Positions 26,785-35,075 of a DNA stretch of 50,108 nucleotides are shown one piece after another (the first letter of the stretch is position 1; every line of letters starts with the position of its first letter). The DNA comes from Chloroflexota bacterium (GTDB taxonomy: Bacteria; Chloroflexota; Limnocylindria; Limnocylindrales; CSP1-4): contig JADDQH010000012.1 in NCBI GenBank assembly GCA_016781485.1, forward strand, positions 1 to 50,108, written 5' to 3'. Below the pieces are notes generated by a model that searched no databases, was not told the origin of the DNA, and saw only the letters and a list, made by a program, of their open reading frames with translations. The position numbers and the translations under genes were made by a program.

Positions 26785-28005
26785 ATGGCACAGCAGACGA
26801 GAGTCCGCTCCCTCGACGATCCCGACGTCTTCGTCGAGAGCCCCGCGACGATCTACGACGCCGTCCCGCCGTATCCGCCGCGGACCGAGCGCGAGGCGGA
26901 GTTCTATCACCTGCGCGACGGCGAGATGCTCATCAACCTGGGGCCGCAGCACCCCTCGACGCACGGCGTCCTCCGCGTCGTGCTCAAGATCGACGGCGAG
27001 CGCGTCGTGGACCTCGACCCGGTCATCGGCTACCTGCATCGCGGCGTGGAGAAGATCTGCGAGAACGGCACCTGGCACCACGCGATCAGCAACTGCGATC
27101 CGCTGGAATACGTCGCGTCGATGTTCAGCGAGGCGATGCCCGTGCTCGCCTGCGAGAAGCTCCTCGACCTCCAGGTGCCCCGCCGCGCCGAATACATCCG
27201 CGTCCTCGCGTGGGAGCTGAACCGGATCGCGAGCCACGCACTGTTCATGGGCTGGCTCTCGCTCGACCTGGGCGGCCTGACCCCGATCCTGTACGGCTTC
27301 ATCGAGCGCGACGAGATCGTGGAGATGCTCAACGCGCTGACGGGGCAGCGCGTGCTGTTCAACTACCTGCGCATCGGCGGTGTCAACGGCGACCTGAACC
27401 ACGACTTCATGAGCCGGCTGGGTGACTGGATGAGTCACGCAGCAGAGCAGGTCGAGAACCAGACGAAGCTGATCAACGAGAACGAGATCTTCGTCGGGCG
27501 GACGAGGGGGCTCGGGGTCGTCGACCGTGCGACCGCGCTCCGGATGTGTGCCACCGGTCCCGTGTTGCGCGCGACCGGGATCCCCTACGACATCCGGCGG
27601 GCGCACCCGTACAGCGTGTACAACGAGCTCGAGTTCGACGTCCCGACGCGCGAGGAAGGCGACTCCTACGCGCGGTACCTGGTCCACGTCGACGAGATCA
27701 AGCAGAGCATCCACATCATCGACCAGGTGCTCCACCAGATGCCGGACGGTACCGTCATGGCGAAGATCCCGCGGTGGATCCGGCCTCGCCCCGGGCGCGC
27801 CTGGGTGTCGATAGAGAGTCCGCGCGGCCAGTACGGCGCGTACGTCATGAGCGACGGCAGCGATCATCCGTTCCGGATGCGCATCCGGGATCCATCATTC
27901 TTCAACCTCAGCCTGGTCGGGCACCTGATGCCCGGCAATCTGATCGCCGACACGATGGCGATCATGGCCAGCCTCGATCCGGTGATGGGGGGCATCGACA
28001 AGTGA
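26785..28005 (+). CDS. nuoD: NADH-quinone oxidoreductase subunit D (49 kDa)
   Basis: NuoD forms the quinone-binding cavity together with NuoB. The motif GPQHPSTHGVLR near residue 52 carries the quinone-site His, and the ENxTWHHAISNCD-type block near 92-105 follows. RTRGLGVVDRATALRMCATGPVLRATG near 237 is the family core. The C-terminal DPVMGGIDK is close to the usual DPVMGEVDR. Length 406 is normal. The 49-kDa arginine methylated by NDUFAF7 in mitochondria lies in this subunit; the window also encodes an NDUFAF7-like enzyme at 18.4 kb. Confidence 0.97.
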   Translation: MAQQTRVRSLDDPDVFVESPATIYDAVPPYPPRTEREAEFYHLRDGEMLINLGPQHPSTHGVLRVVLKIDGERVVDLDPVIGYLHRGVEKICENGTWHHAISNCDPLEYVASMFSEAMPVLACEKLLDLQVPRRAEYIRVLAWELNRIASHALFMGWLSLDLGGLTPILYGFIERDEIVEMLNALTGQRVLFNYLRIGGVNGDLNHDFMSRLGDWMSHAAEQVENQTKLINENEIFVGRTRGLGVVDRATALRMCATGPVLRATGIPYDIRRAHPYSVYNELEFDVPTREEGDSYARYLVHVDEIKQSIHIIDQVLHQMPDGTVMAKIPRWIRPRPGRAWVSIESPRGQYGAYVMSDGSDHPFRMRIRDPSFFNLSLVGHLMPGNLIADTMAIMASLDPVMGGIDK

Positions 28006-28051
28006 GGCCGCCGGCGCGCGCGCGACGGGTGACGAGACCCGTAGGCATCTC

Positions 28052-29434
28052 TTGAGCGTCCTCGCGCGGCCCTGGAGCCGCCTCACACCCGCCGGGAAGG
28101 TCGTGCTGCCCCTACTGGGGCTGCTCGTCTTCCTCACGCTGGCGCTGCTCGTCGGTTTCGCGACAGGGCTCATCCCCGGGCTCATCCGCTTCGTGGGCGA
28201 CCTCCTGGGCGCGAACATCGGGATCGTCCGGTTCGTCGTCGCGGCGAGCGCCATCCTGCTCATGAGCGTCCCCACCGCGTTCGTGATCATCTACATGGAG
28301 CTGAAGGTCATCGCACTCATGAACCTTCGGCTGGGGCCCAACCGGGTCGGGCCGTGGGGGAGCCTCCACTCGATCGTCCACGGGCTCAAGGTGCTCGGGA
28401 AGGAGGATTTCACTCCGACCGGGGTCGACGTACCGGTCTTCACCCTGGCGCCCGCGGTCACCTTCCTCGCGCCGGTCCTCGGCCTGCTCGTGCTCCCGTT
28501 CGCGCCCGGCCTGCTGGGCATCGACATGAACCTGGCGCTGCTCTACTTCTTCGCGGTCAGTGGGCTCAGCGTCCTCGGGCTGATGATGGCGGGCTGGTCG
28601 AGCTTCAACAAGTACTCGCTGCTGGGCGGGCTCCGGGCCGCGGCCCAGATCATCTCCTACGAGATCCCGCTCACCCTTGCGGTCGTCGGCGTGATCATGC
28701 TCGCCGGGACGATGAGCCTCAACCAGATCGTGATGAACCAGTCGGGGAGCATCCTCGACTGGTACATGTTCAAGCAGCCGCTCGGCTTCGTCATCTTCTT
28801 CATCGCCGCCACCGCGGAGGGGAACCGGACGCCGTTCGACCTCACCGAAGCCGACAGCGAGCTCGTCGCCGGGTTCGCCACGGAATACAGCGGGATGCGC
28901 TTCGGGTTCTTCTTCTTCGCCGAGTACGTCGGCGTATTCATCCTCTCCGCACTCACCACCGTGCTGTTCCTCGGTGGTTGGAACGCCCCGTTCGACATCG
29001 ACCCGGTCCTGAACGCGCTGGGGATCCGGTTCGACCTCGCGCTCGACCTTGCCCGGCTGGACGTGGGCTTGCTGTTCCTGCTCGCGCTCGGGCCCGTCGT
29101 CGGGACGCTGCTCATCGCGCTGCCGATCTGGATGCTCCGTAGTGACTGGTCGTTCCTGAAGTCGCTCGTGATCGGTTTCATCCTGCTCAACGTTCTGCTC
29201 GCAGCGGCGGTCGGGGTGTGGCTCGCCCTCAGCTTCGAGGCCGTCGTCGGACTCGGTTGGTTCCTGGTCAAGACCTATTTCTTCGTGTTCCTGTTCGTCT
29301 GGATGCGGGCGACCCTGCCGCGCGTCCGGATCGACCAGCTGATGGGCTTCGCGTGGAAGTGGATGCTTCCTGCCTCGCTCGTGAACCTGTTCGTGACCGC
29401 GCTCGCGATCATCGTCGTGTCGGAGGTGAGGTAG
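28052..29434 (+). CDS. nuoH: NADH-quinone oxidoreductase subunit H, enlarged
   Basis: NuoH links the quinone site to the proton pumps. Core motifs are present: LRLGPNRVGPWG near 96, EDFTPTGVD near 120, AEGNRTPFDLTEADSELVAGFATEYSG near 255-281 (cores NRTPFD and ELVAGF), and TYFFVFLFVWMRATLPRVR near 410. At 460 residues it exceeds the usual 330-410. The N-terminus has an extra hydrophobic segment before the conserved core. A stretch of about 70 residues with two extra hydrophobic segments lies between GGWNAPF and WFLVKTYF. The start is TTG 28052, the first plausible start after nuoD. Confidence 0.94.
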   Translation: MSVLARPWSRLTPAGKVVLPLLGLLVFLTLALLVGFATGLIPGLIRFVGDLLGANIGIVRFVVAASAILLMSVPTAFVIIYMELKVIALMNLRLGPNRVGPWGSLHSIVHGLKVLGKEDFTPTGVDVPVFTLAPAVTFLAPVLGLLVLPFAPGLLGIDMNLALLYFFAVSGLSVLGLMMAGWSSFNKYSLLGGLRAAAQIISYEIPLTLAVVGVIMLAGTMSLNQIVMNQSGSILDWYMFKQPLGFVIFFIAATAEGNRTPFDLTEADSELVAGFATEYSGMRFGFFFFAEYVGVFILSALTTVLFLGGWNAPFDIDPVLNALGIRFDLALDLARLDVGLLFLLALGPVVGTLLIALPIWMLRSDWSFLKSLVIGFILLNVLLAAAVGVWLALSFEAVVGLGWFLVKTYFFVFLFVWMRATLPRVRIDQLMGFAWKWMLPASLVNLFVTALAIIVVSEVR

Positions 29435-29437
29435 GCG

Positions 29438-30268
29438 ATGGATCTGCCGGGCAAGGGCATCTTCAGGGGGATGGCCCTGACGCTTCAGAAATTCTTCGAG
29501 CCCAAGGTCACCGTCCAGTACCCAGAGGAGCAACACGACGGAGGTCCCAAGGGCCGAGGCCGCCTGATCCTCCTCTACGACGAGTACGGCGCGCTGAAGT
29601 GCGAAACGTGCTTCCAGTGCGCGCAGGCATGTCCGATCGAGATCATCGACATGGGCGGCGTCGATACGAAGGGGCGGTACCACGTCCACTGGGGGCCGCC
29701 GGAGCAGTACGCCGAGCGACGAGAGGACTCCGCCCTGCGGCGTTCCGGCCGGCCGGTCCCCGACCAGTCGTTCGTGGCGTACGAGGCGATCGATACGGCG
29801 CCTCTGGACAGGATCCTCGCCGACGTCGACTACGACCCCCGGCAGATGCTCACCATCCTCGAGCGGACCCAGGAGGCGTACGGGTACCTGCCCATCGCTG
29901 CGTTCCGCCACATCAGCAGCACGACGGGGGCGTGGTACGCCGAGGTCCACGGGATCGCGGCTGCGCTCGAGCACCTGAGGGTCGAGCCGCCCGGCGGGCA
30001 CGTCGTCGGCATCTGCCGCTGCCCGAACTGCACGCTGATGGGTGGCGGCCGGCTGCGCGAGGCGCTGGAGGCGGAGCTGGAGACGGTCATCGGGGGCACG
30101 AGCCCCGACGGCAGGGTCCGTCTCGTGGCGGAGTCGTGCCACGGCGAGTCGCGGCTGCGACCGCATCTCACCGTCGACGGCGCCGACCAGGACGACACCA
30201 CGCCCGCTGGCGCGACCTCCCTTGCACGCCGGCTCCGCGGGCACTCTCGCGGACGGGCGCAGGCGTAG
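29438..30268 (+). CDS. Fusion of half a NuoI ferredoxin domain with a NuoE-like domain
   Basis: Residues 1-75 match the start of NuoI, including FFEPKVTVQYPEEQ and one [4Fe-4S] motif with Cys55, Cys58, Cys61 and Cys65. NuoI normally has two such motifs; the second is missing here. After a spacer of about 60 residues, residues 138-250 match NuoE: MLTILERTQEAYGYLP, a thioredoxin-like core, and the [2Fe-2S] ligand positions Cys193, Cys198, Cys234 and Ser238. The fourth ligand should be Cys. An extra Cys195 is nearby. The gene lies between nuoH and nuoF, where nuoI and nuoE would be expected. The product is probably peripheral. Whether the second domain still holds a cluster is unknown. Confidence 0.8.
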   Translation: MDLPGKGIFRGMALTLQKFFEPKVTVQYPEEQHDGGPKGRGRLILLYDEYGALKCETCFQCAQACPIEIIDMGGVDTKGRYHVHWGPPEQYAERREDSALRRSGRPVPDQSFVAYEAIDTAPLDRILADVDYDPRQMLTILERTQEAYGYLPIAAFRHISSTTGAWYAEVHGIAAALEHLRVEPPGGHVVGICRCPNCTLMGGGRLREALEAELETVIGGTSPDGRVRLVAESCHGESRLRPHLTVDGADQDDTTPAGATSLARRLRGHSRGRAQA

Positions 30269-30278
30269 CGACACCGCG

Positions 30279-31607
30279 TTGGAACTCCTTCAGGCTCAGC
30301 GTCCGTCCGCGTGGCCCCGCGTCCTGCTGGACAGGGCGGGTCGCTACGACGCCGATGGGGCGTTCGCCGACGCCGAGGCCGCGGGCGCGTGGAGCGTCTG
30401 GCGCGAGGTGATGTCGACGAGCCCGCGCGCGATCATCCGCATCGTCTCGGAGTCGCGGCTGCGCGGTCGGGGGGGAGCTGGCTTCCCGACGGGAGACAAG
30501 TGGCGGACCTGCCACAACCAGACGGCGGACCAGAAGTACGTCGTCGCGAACGGGTATGAGGCCGACCCGGGCGCCCTCCTCGATCGCACGCTGATGGAGC
30601 TCGACCCACACGCGGTCGTCGAGGGCGTCGCGCTGGCGGCGTACGCAGTCGGCGCGACGAAGGCATACGTCGTCGTGAAGTCCACGTACCGCACCGCGGT
30701 CCGGCGTCTCGAGAATGCGATCCGCGGCGCCGAGCAGGCGGGCTACATCGGGATCGACGCGCTCGGCGAGGGCTTCGATCTTCAGATCGAGCTGGTCGAA
30801 CTCCAGGGTGCCGCGGTCCTCGGAGAGGAGACCACGCTCCTCTACGCGCTCATGGGGAAGAAGCCGCTGCCCGAGCAGCGCCCGCCGTACCCCGCCGTCC
30901 AGGGATTGTGGGAGCGACCGACCGTCGTCAACAACGTCGAGACGCTCGCTGCGGTGCCCTGGATCATCGCCAACGGGTCGGCGGCATTCGCGAAGATCGG
31001 CGCCGCCGAGAGCCCGGGTACCACCCTTGTGCAGCTTTCCGGGGCGGTCGCCCACCCCGGCGTCGTCGAGGTGCCGCTCGGCACGCCGCTCCGAGAGATC
31101 GTCGAAGGGGTCGGAGGGGGTGTAGCGCGGGGCAACCTCAAGGCGCTGCTCGTCGGCGGCGCGCCCGGCGGCTTCCTGCCCGCCGATGGGCTCGACATCC
31201 CACTAACGTTCGACGCGCTCGAGGCGGCCGGGGCGGGGATGGGCTCGGGCACGATCCTGGTCGTCGATGACAGTGCGTGCATCGTCGACGTCGCCACGCT
31301 GATGACACGCTTCATGAATGACGAGGCGTGCGGAAAGACGATCCCCTGCCGGATCGGGCTCAAGCGCCTGACGGAGATCGGGGAGCGGTTCACGAGCGGG
31401 CTGACGCGACCCACCGACCTCACCGTGCTGCGGGACCTGTGTGCCGACGTGCGCGACAGCGCGCTATGCGGCCACGAGTACGCCGCTACGAACCCGCTGC
31501 TGAGCGGGATGCGATACTTTCCTCAGGAGTTCGAGGATCACATCGCGCGTGGCACCTGCCCCGCCGGTGTCTGCCGCCGGCTCAGCGTCGCCGCTGCGTT
31601 GGCCTGA
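30279..31607 (+). CDS. nuoF: NuoF-like flavoprotein subunit with an altered N3 cluster site
   Basis: NuoF normally oxidises NADH with FMN and passes electrons to cluster N3. The glycine motif RGRGGAGFPTGDKW (near 63) and LGEETTLLYAL plus RPTVVNNVETLA are present. The NADH-side loop reads NGYEADPG, where most homologues have NADEGEPG. The N3 motif reads Cys351-Gly-Lys-Thr354-Ile-Pro-Cys357 plus Cys397: the second of four cysteines is Thr. A normal [4Fe-4S] cluster is therefore doubtful. TTG 30279 was chosen as the only start that keeps the family N-terminus. Length 442 is normal. NADH as substrate is not assured. Confidence 0.88.
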   Translation: MELLQAQRPSAWPRVLLDRAGRYDADGAFADAEAAGAWSVWREVMSTSPRAIIRIVSESRLRGRGGAGFPTGDKWRTCHNQTADQKYVVANGYEADPGALLDRTLMELDPHAVVEGVALAAYAVGATKAYVVVKSTYRTAVRRLENAIRGAEQAGYIGIDALGEGFDLQIELVELQGAAVLGEETTLLYALMGKKPLPEQRPPYPAVQGLWERPTVVNNVETLAAVPWIIANGSAAFAKIGAAESPGTTLVQLSGAVAHPGVVEVPLGTPLREIVEGVGGGVARGNLKALLVGGAPGGFLPADGLDIPLTFDALEAAGAGMGSGTILVVDDSACIVDVATLMTRFMNDEACGKTIPCRIGLKRLTEIGERFTSGLTRPTDLTVLRDLCADVRDSALCGHEYAATNPLLSGMRYFPQEFEDHIARGTCPAGVCRRLSVAAALA

Positions 31608-31676
31608 TCACGAACCCGCTGTGACCCAGCTGCCCGTCCCCCCCCGCGATCTCACCCGAACGGCACGACACCGACC

Positions 31677-34325
31677 ATGACCGACCTCGCGATCCGAACC
31701 AGACGGCCCGCCGCGCCCGCCGCTCCGACGACTGCCCCCGATGCCGTCGCCGAGCGGCTGCTGGACACGCAGTCGCCGCAGCGACCCCAGGTCACCCCGG
31801 CGTTCACGATCGAGGTCGATGGGCGCCAGGTGACCGGGCATGCCGGCCAGACGATCCTCGAGGTCTGCCGGGACAACGGGATCGAGGTCCCCACGCTGTG
31901 CTTCGAGCCGAAGCTGCCCGGCTTCGGGGCCTGCCGGATGTGCGTCGTCGACGTCGAGGGTGAGGAGCACCCGCCGATCAGTTGCAGCCGTTCGGCCGAA
32001 GCCGGGATGGTCGTGCAGACGCAGACGCCCCGCCTCCGGCAGATCCGAAAGACCAACCTCGAGCTGATCTTCAGCGACCACAACGCCTACTGCCTGCCAC
32101 CCTGCCAGAACAAGTGCCCGAGCCACATCGATATCCCCGGGTTCCTGAAGGCGAATACCGAGGGGAACTGGCACGAGTCCGCCCGGATCTTCAAGCGCAC
32201 GATCCCCTTCCCCAGCGTCCTTGGCCGGGTCTGCCCTGCTCCGTGCGAGGAGCACTGCCGGCGCGACGAGGTCGAGGAGGCCATCGCGATCCGGGACAGC
32301 CACCGATACGCGGGCGACCAGGTGCTCAAGGCGCAGGCGAACGGCGCCCCGGCCCCTGTCCCGTTCGAGCTGCAACGCAAGAGCGGTAAGCGGGTCGCGG
32401 TCGTCGGTTCCGGCCCCGCGGGCATGTCGGCGGCCTATTACCTGCTCATCGCCGGTCACGACGTGACCGTGTTCGAGCGAGACCCGGCCGCGGGCGGGAT
32501 GCTCCGCTACGGGATCCCGCAGTACCGGCTCCCGAAGGTCGAGATCCTCGAGGGCGAGTACGAGGCCGTGTGGCAGTTGGGCGGCAAGCTCGTCACGAAC
32601 GCGGCCCTCGGCCGCGACTTCACACTCGACGACCTCCAGAACCAGGGCTTCGACGCGGTCTGCGTGGCGATCGGCTGCTACGACACGAACAAGCTCGGGG
32701 TGCCAGGCGAGGACGCGGACGGTGTCCTCGACGGGCTCGAGTACCTCAAGGTCGCCACGCTGGGCCTTCCCTACCCCGGCCACGCCGGGAAGCGCGTGGT
32801 CGTGATCGGCGGTGGCTTCACCTCGATGGACTGCTCTCGCACGTCCGTCAGACAGGGTGCCGCGGAGGTGACGCTCGTCTACCGCCGCGATATGAAGGAC
32901 ATGCCGGCGGCGAACGAGGTCCACGAGATGCTCGAGGAGGGCGCACGCGCGATCTTCCAGGCGGCGCCGACCCGCGTCCTCGCGGACGACCACGACCGCG
33001 TCACGGGCGTCGAGTTCCAGCGGATGCGGCTGGGCGCGCCCGATGCCTCGGGGCGCCGGCGGCCCGAGCCCATGCCGGGCACCGAGTTCGTGATCGAGTG
33101 CGATCGCGTTCTGCTCGCGATCGGGCAGGGACCGGAGCTCGACTGGGTGGGTCGGGGCGCTGAAGGCGTGACCGCCACGAAGAACAAGCGACTGGCGGCG
33201 GATGCCGTCACGTTCGCGACCGGACGCCGCGGTGTCTTCGGCACCGGCGACGTCCGCATCGGTGCGTCGACCGTGGTCCAGGCCGTCGCCGAGGGGCGCC
33301 GCGCGGCGTACGGGATCGACGCCTACCTCAAGGGGCTCGATCTCGACGCCATCAAGACACGCCAGACGCTGGCCGAGCCACAGCCAGAGTTCCTCTCGAT
33401 CGTCCCGTACGCCGACGAAGTGAAGGAGCCACGCTACCGGCTGACGTCGATGCCAGCGGACGTCCGCAACAAGAGCTATGTGGAGTACGAGATCCCGTAC
33501 ACCCAGCGGGACGCGATGGCCGAGGCCAAGCGGTGTCTCCAGTGCACCTGCGAGGCGATCGGCTACTGCGACCTGCGACGGCAGGGGATCGAGTACGGCA
33601 CGACGCTCAAGACGCTCGAGCCGCAGAACCGCGGGGCCTACAGCTTCCGGAGCGTCACCGAGAACCGCTTCACCGGCGCCAACCACGACTACATCCGCGA
33701 CGACAGCCACGCGTTCATCCTGCGCGAGCCGTCACGCTGCATCGACTGCGGTCGGTGCGCGAATGTGTGCAAGGAGATAGTCGGCGCCGCGTGCTACGAC
33801 TTCATGCGGACCGGATTCGACACCCTCGTGACGACGCCGCTCGACATGAGCCTCAACACGACGCCTTGCGTTTCGTGCGGCCGCTGTGCCGAGACGTGCC
33901 CCACCGGGGCCCTGATGCCGAAGCCGCGCGTCCTCGAGAAGTACGACGTGGACGAGACGCGCTGCATCCTGTGCGGCATCTGCGTCGACGCATGCCCCTA
34001 CGACGCGCTCCGCTGCGGACCGGACTTCGAGCTGACGCACGACAGCCGGGCCGAGCCGATGGTCGACCTCATGGCGACGAGCGCGATCGATCGTGACAGC
34101 GAAGTGACCTTCATCCGGCGCGAGCGCGACTGGCTGGTCAGGGCCCACGAGTCGGGACGCTCCCTCAACGCCGGCGTCATGTTGCCCGTGCTCCCGGCGA
34201 GCATCGCGAACGGGCACGGCAACGGCAACGGACACGGCCGGGGAGGGCATGGCCAGGACGGGCACGGCCACGATCGTCATGACCACGGGGGCGGCGCGGG
34301 CGGCGGACGCGCCCACGCGCGCTAG
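31677..34325 (+). CDS. NuoG/GltD/ferredoxin fusion flavoprotein in the complex I operon
   Basis: Domains in order. A [2Fe-2S] ferredoxin like the start of NuoG has Cys75, Cys86, Cys89 and Cys103. A GltD-type Cys-rich helical region is at about 140-215, and a Rossmann FAD site, VAVVGSGPAGMSAAYYL, near 240. The NAD(P) site VVVIGGGFTSMDCSRT with VYRRD (near 376) resembles NADPH-dependent GltD. Three [4Fe-4S] motifs follow: Cys688/691/694/698, Cys731/734/737/741 and Cys763/766/769/773. The last resembles the second half of NuoI. The tail from about 847 is Gly/His-rich. NuoG's molybdopterin-type domain is absent. It probably feeds electrons from NAD(P)H into the NuoB/D module; this is inference. 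Confidence 0.85.
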   Translation: MTDLAIRTRRPAAPAAPTTAPDAVAERLLDTQSPQRPQVTPAFTIEVDGRQVTGHAGQTILEVCRDNGIEVPTLCFEPKLPGFGACRMCVVDVEGEEHPPISCSRSAEAGMVVQTQTPRLRQIRKTNLELIFSDHNAYCLPPCQNKCPSHIDIPGFLKANTEGNWHESARIFKRTIPFPSVLGRVCPAPCEEHCRRDEVEEAIAIRDSHRYAGDQVLKAQANGAPAPVPFELQRKSGKRVAVVGSGPAGMSAAYYLLIAGHDVTVFERDPAAGGMLRYGIPQYRLPKVEILEGEYEAVWQLGGKLVTNAALGRDFTLDDLQNQGFDAVCVAIGCYDTNKLGVPGEDADGVLDGLEYLKVATLGLPYPGHAGKRVVVIGGGFTSMDCSRTSVRQGAAEVTLVYRRDMKDMPAANEVHEMLEEGARAIFQAAPTRVLADDHDRVTGVEFQRMRLGAPDASGRRRPEPMPGTEFVIECDRVLLAIGQGPELDWVGRGAEGVTATKNKRLAADAVTFATGRRGVFGTGDVRIGASTVVQAVAEGRRAAYGIDAYLKGLDLDAIKTRQTLAEPQPEFLSIVPYADEVKEPRYRLTSMPADVRNKSYVEYEIPYTQRDAMAEAKRCLQCTCEAIGYCDLRRQGIEYGTTLKTLEPQNRGAYSFRSVTENRFTGANHDYIRDDSHAFILREPSRCIDCGRCANVCKEIVGAACYDFMRTGFDTLVTTPLDMSLNTTPCVSCGRCAETCPTGALMPKPRVLEKYDVDETRCILCGICVDACPYDALRCGPDFELTHDSRAEPMVDLMATSAIDRDSEVTFIRRERDWLVRAHESGRSLNAGVMLPVLPASIANGHGNGNGHGRGGHGQDGHGHDRHDHGGGAGGGRAHAR

Positions 34326-34343
34326 CAGGCGCGGGAACGCGCC

Positions 34344-35075
34344 GTGAGCCTTCCCGACCGGATCCCCATCCTCGGATGGGTGTGGGAAGACCTGCTCTTC
34401 CTCACCTTCGCGGGTGTCATGCTCGGCGCGGCGCTCCTCGTCGTGATCGGCCGGAACATCATCCGCTCCGGCCTGTGGATGATCCTCTCGTTCGGTGCGC
34501 TCGCCGGCCTGTACGTGCTCCTCGGCACCCCACTCGTCGCGGCGGCACAGGTGCTCGTTTACATCGGCGCGATCAGCGTGCTCATCCTGTTCGCGATCAT
34601 GCTCACCCAGTCCAAGGAGGGCCCGTCACGGCTCGTCTTCCATCACCAGGCGTGGGCAGGGGCCCTCGCCGCCGTCGCCCTGGCGCTTCTCCTCGCGCTT
34701 ACGGTGCTCGGCACGGAATGGCCCCAGGCGGACGGTCAGCTCCGGCCGAGCCCGAGCGCGGACATCGCCCGCCTCCTGTTCGGCGAGTATCTCCTCGCGT
34801 TCGAGGTCGTCAGCGTCCTGCTGCTCGCGGCGGTCATCGGCGGTGTCTTCCTTGCCAAGCGTGAGGACCTCCCGGACCCGGGCGAAGCGGCGATCGAACA
34901 GGTACGGCTCGGCTCCTCGCCAGGGGGGCCGACCGGGTACACGTCGGGCGGGATCGGACCGTCGGAAGCCGACGCGGCGCGTCCGTCGGGAGGCATCGGG
35001 TCCACGGGTGCGGCCACGACGCCCGGCGCCCTGGGCCCGAGCGTCGGGATGAGCGGAAGGGGCGACGCGCCCTGA
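34344..35075 (+). CDS. nuoJ: NADH-quinone oxidoreductase subunit J
   Basis: NuoJ is a membrane subunit with a mobile helix between the quinone module and the pumps. Five hydrophobic helices lie in residues 10-170. The conserved stretch PLVAAAQVLVYIGAISVLILFAIMLTQ spans about 63-89, seen by its cores QVLVYIGA and VLILFAIML. After the last helix comes a Gly/Ser/Pro-rich tail of about 75 residues, absent from most homologues. GTG 34344 begins 18 bases after the upstream stop. The nuoK start appears to be a CTG overlapping the nuoJ stop. Confidence 0.94.
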   Translation: MSLPDRIPILGWVWEDLLFLTFAGVMLGAALLVVIGRNIIRSGLWMILSFGALAGLYVLLGTPLVAAAQVLVYIGAISVLILFAIMLTQSKEGPSRLVFHHQAWAGALAAVALALLLALTVLGTEWPQADGQLRPSPSADIARLLFGEYLLAFEVVSVLLLAAVIGGVFLAKREDLPDPGEAAIEQVRLGSSPGGPTGYTSGGIGPSEADAARPSGGIGSTGAATTPGALGPSVGMSGRGDAP

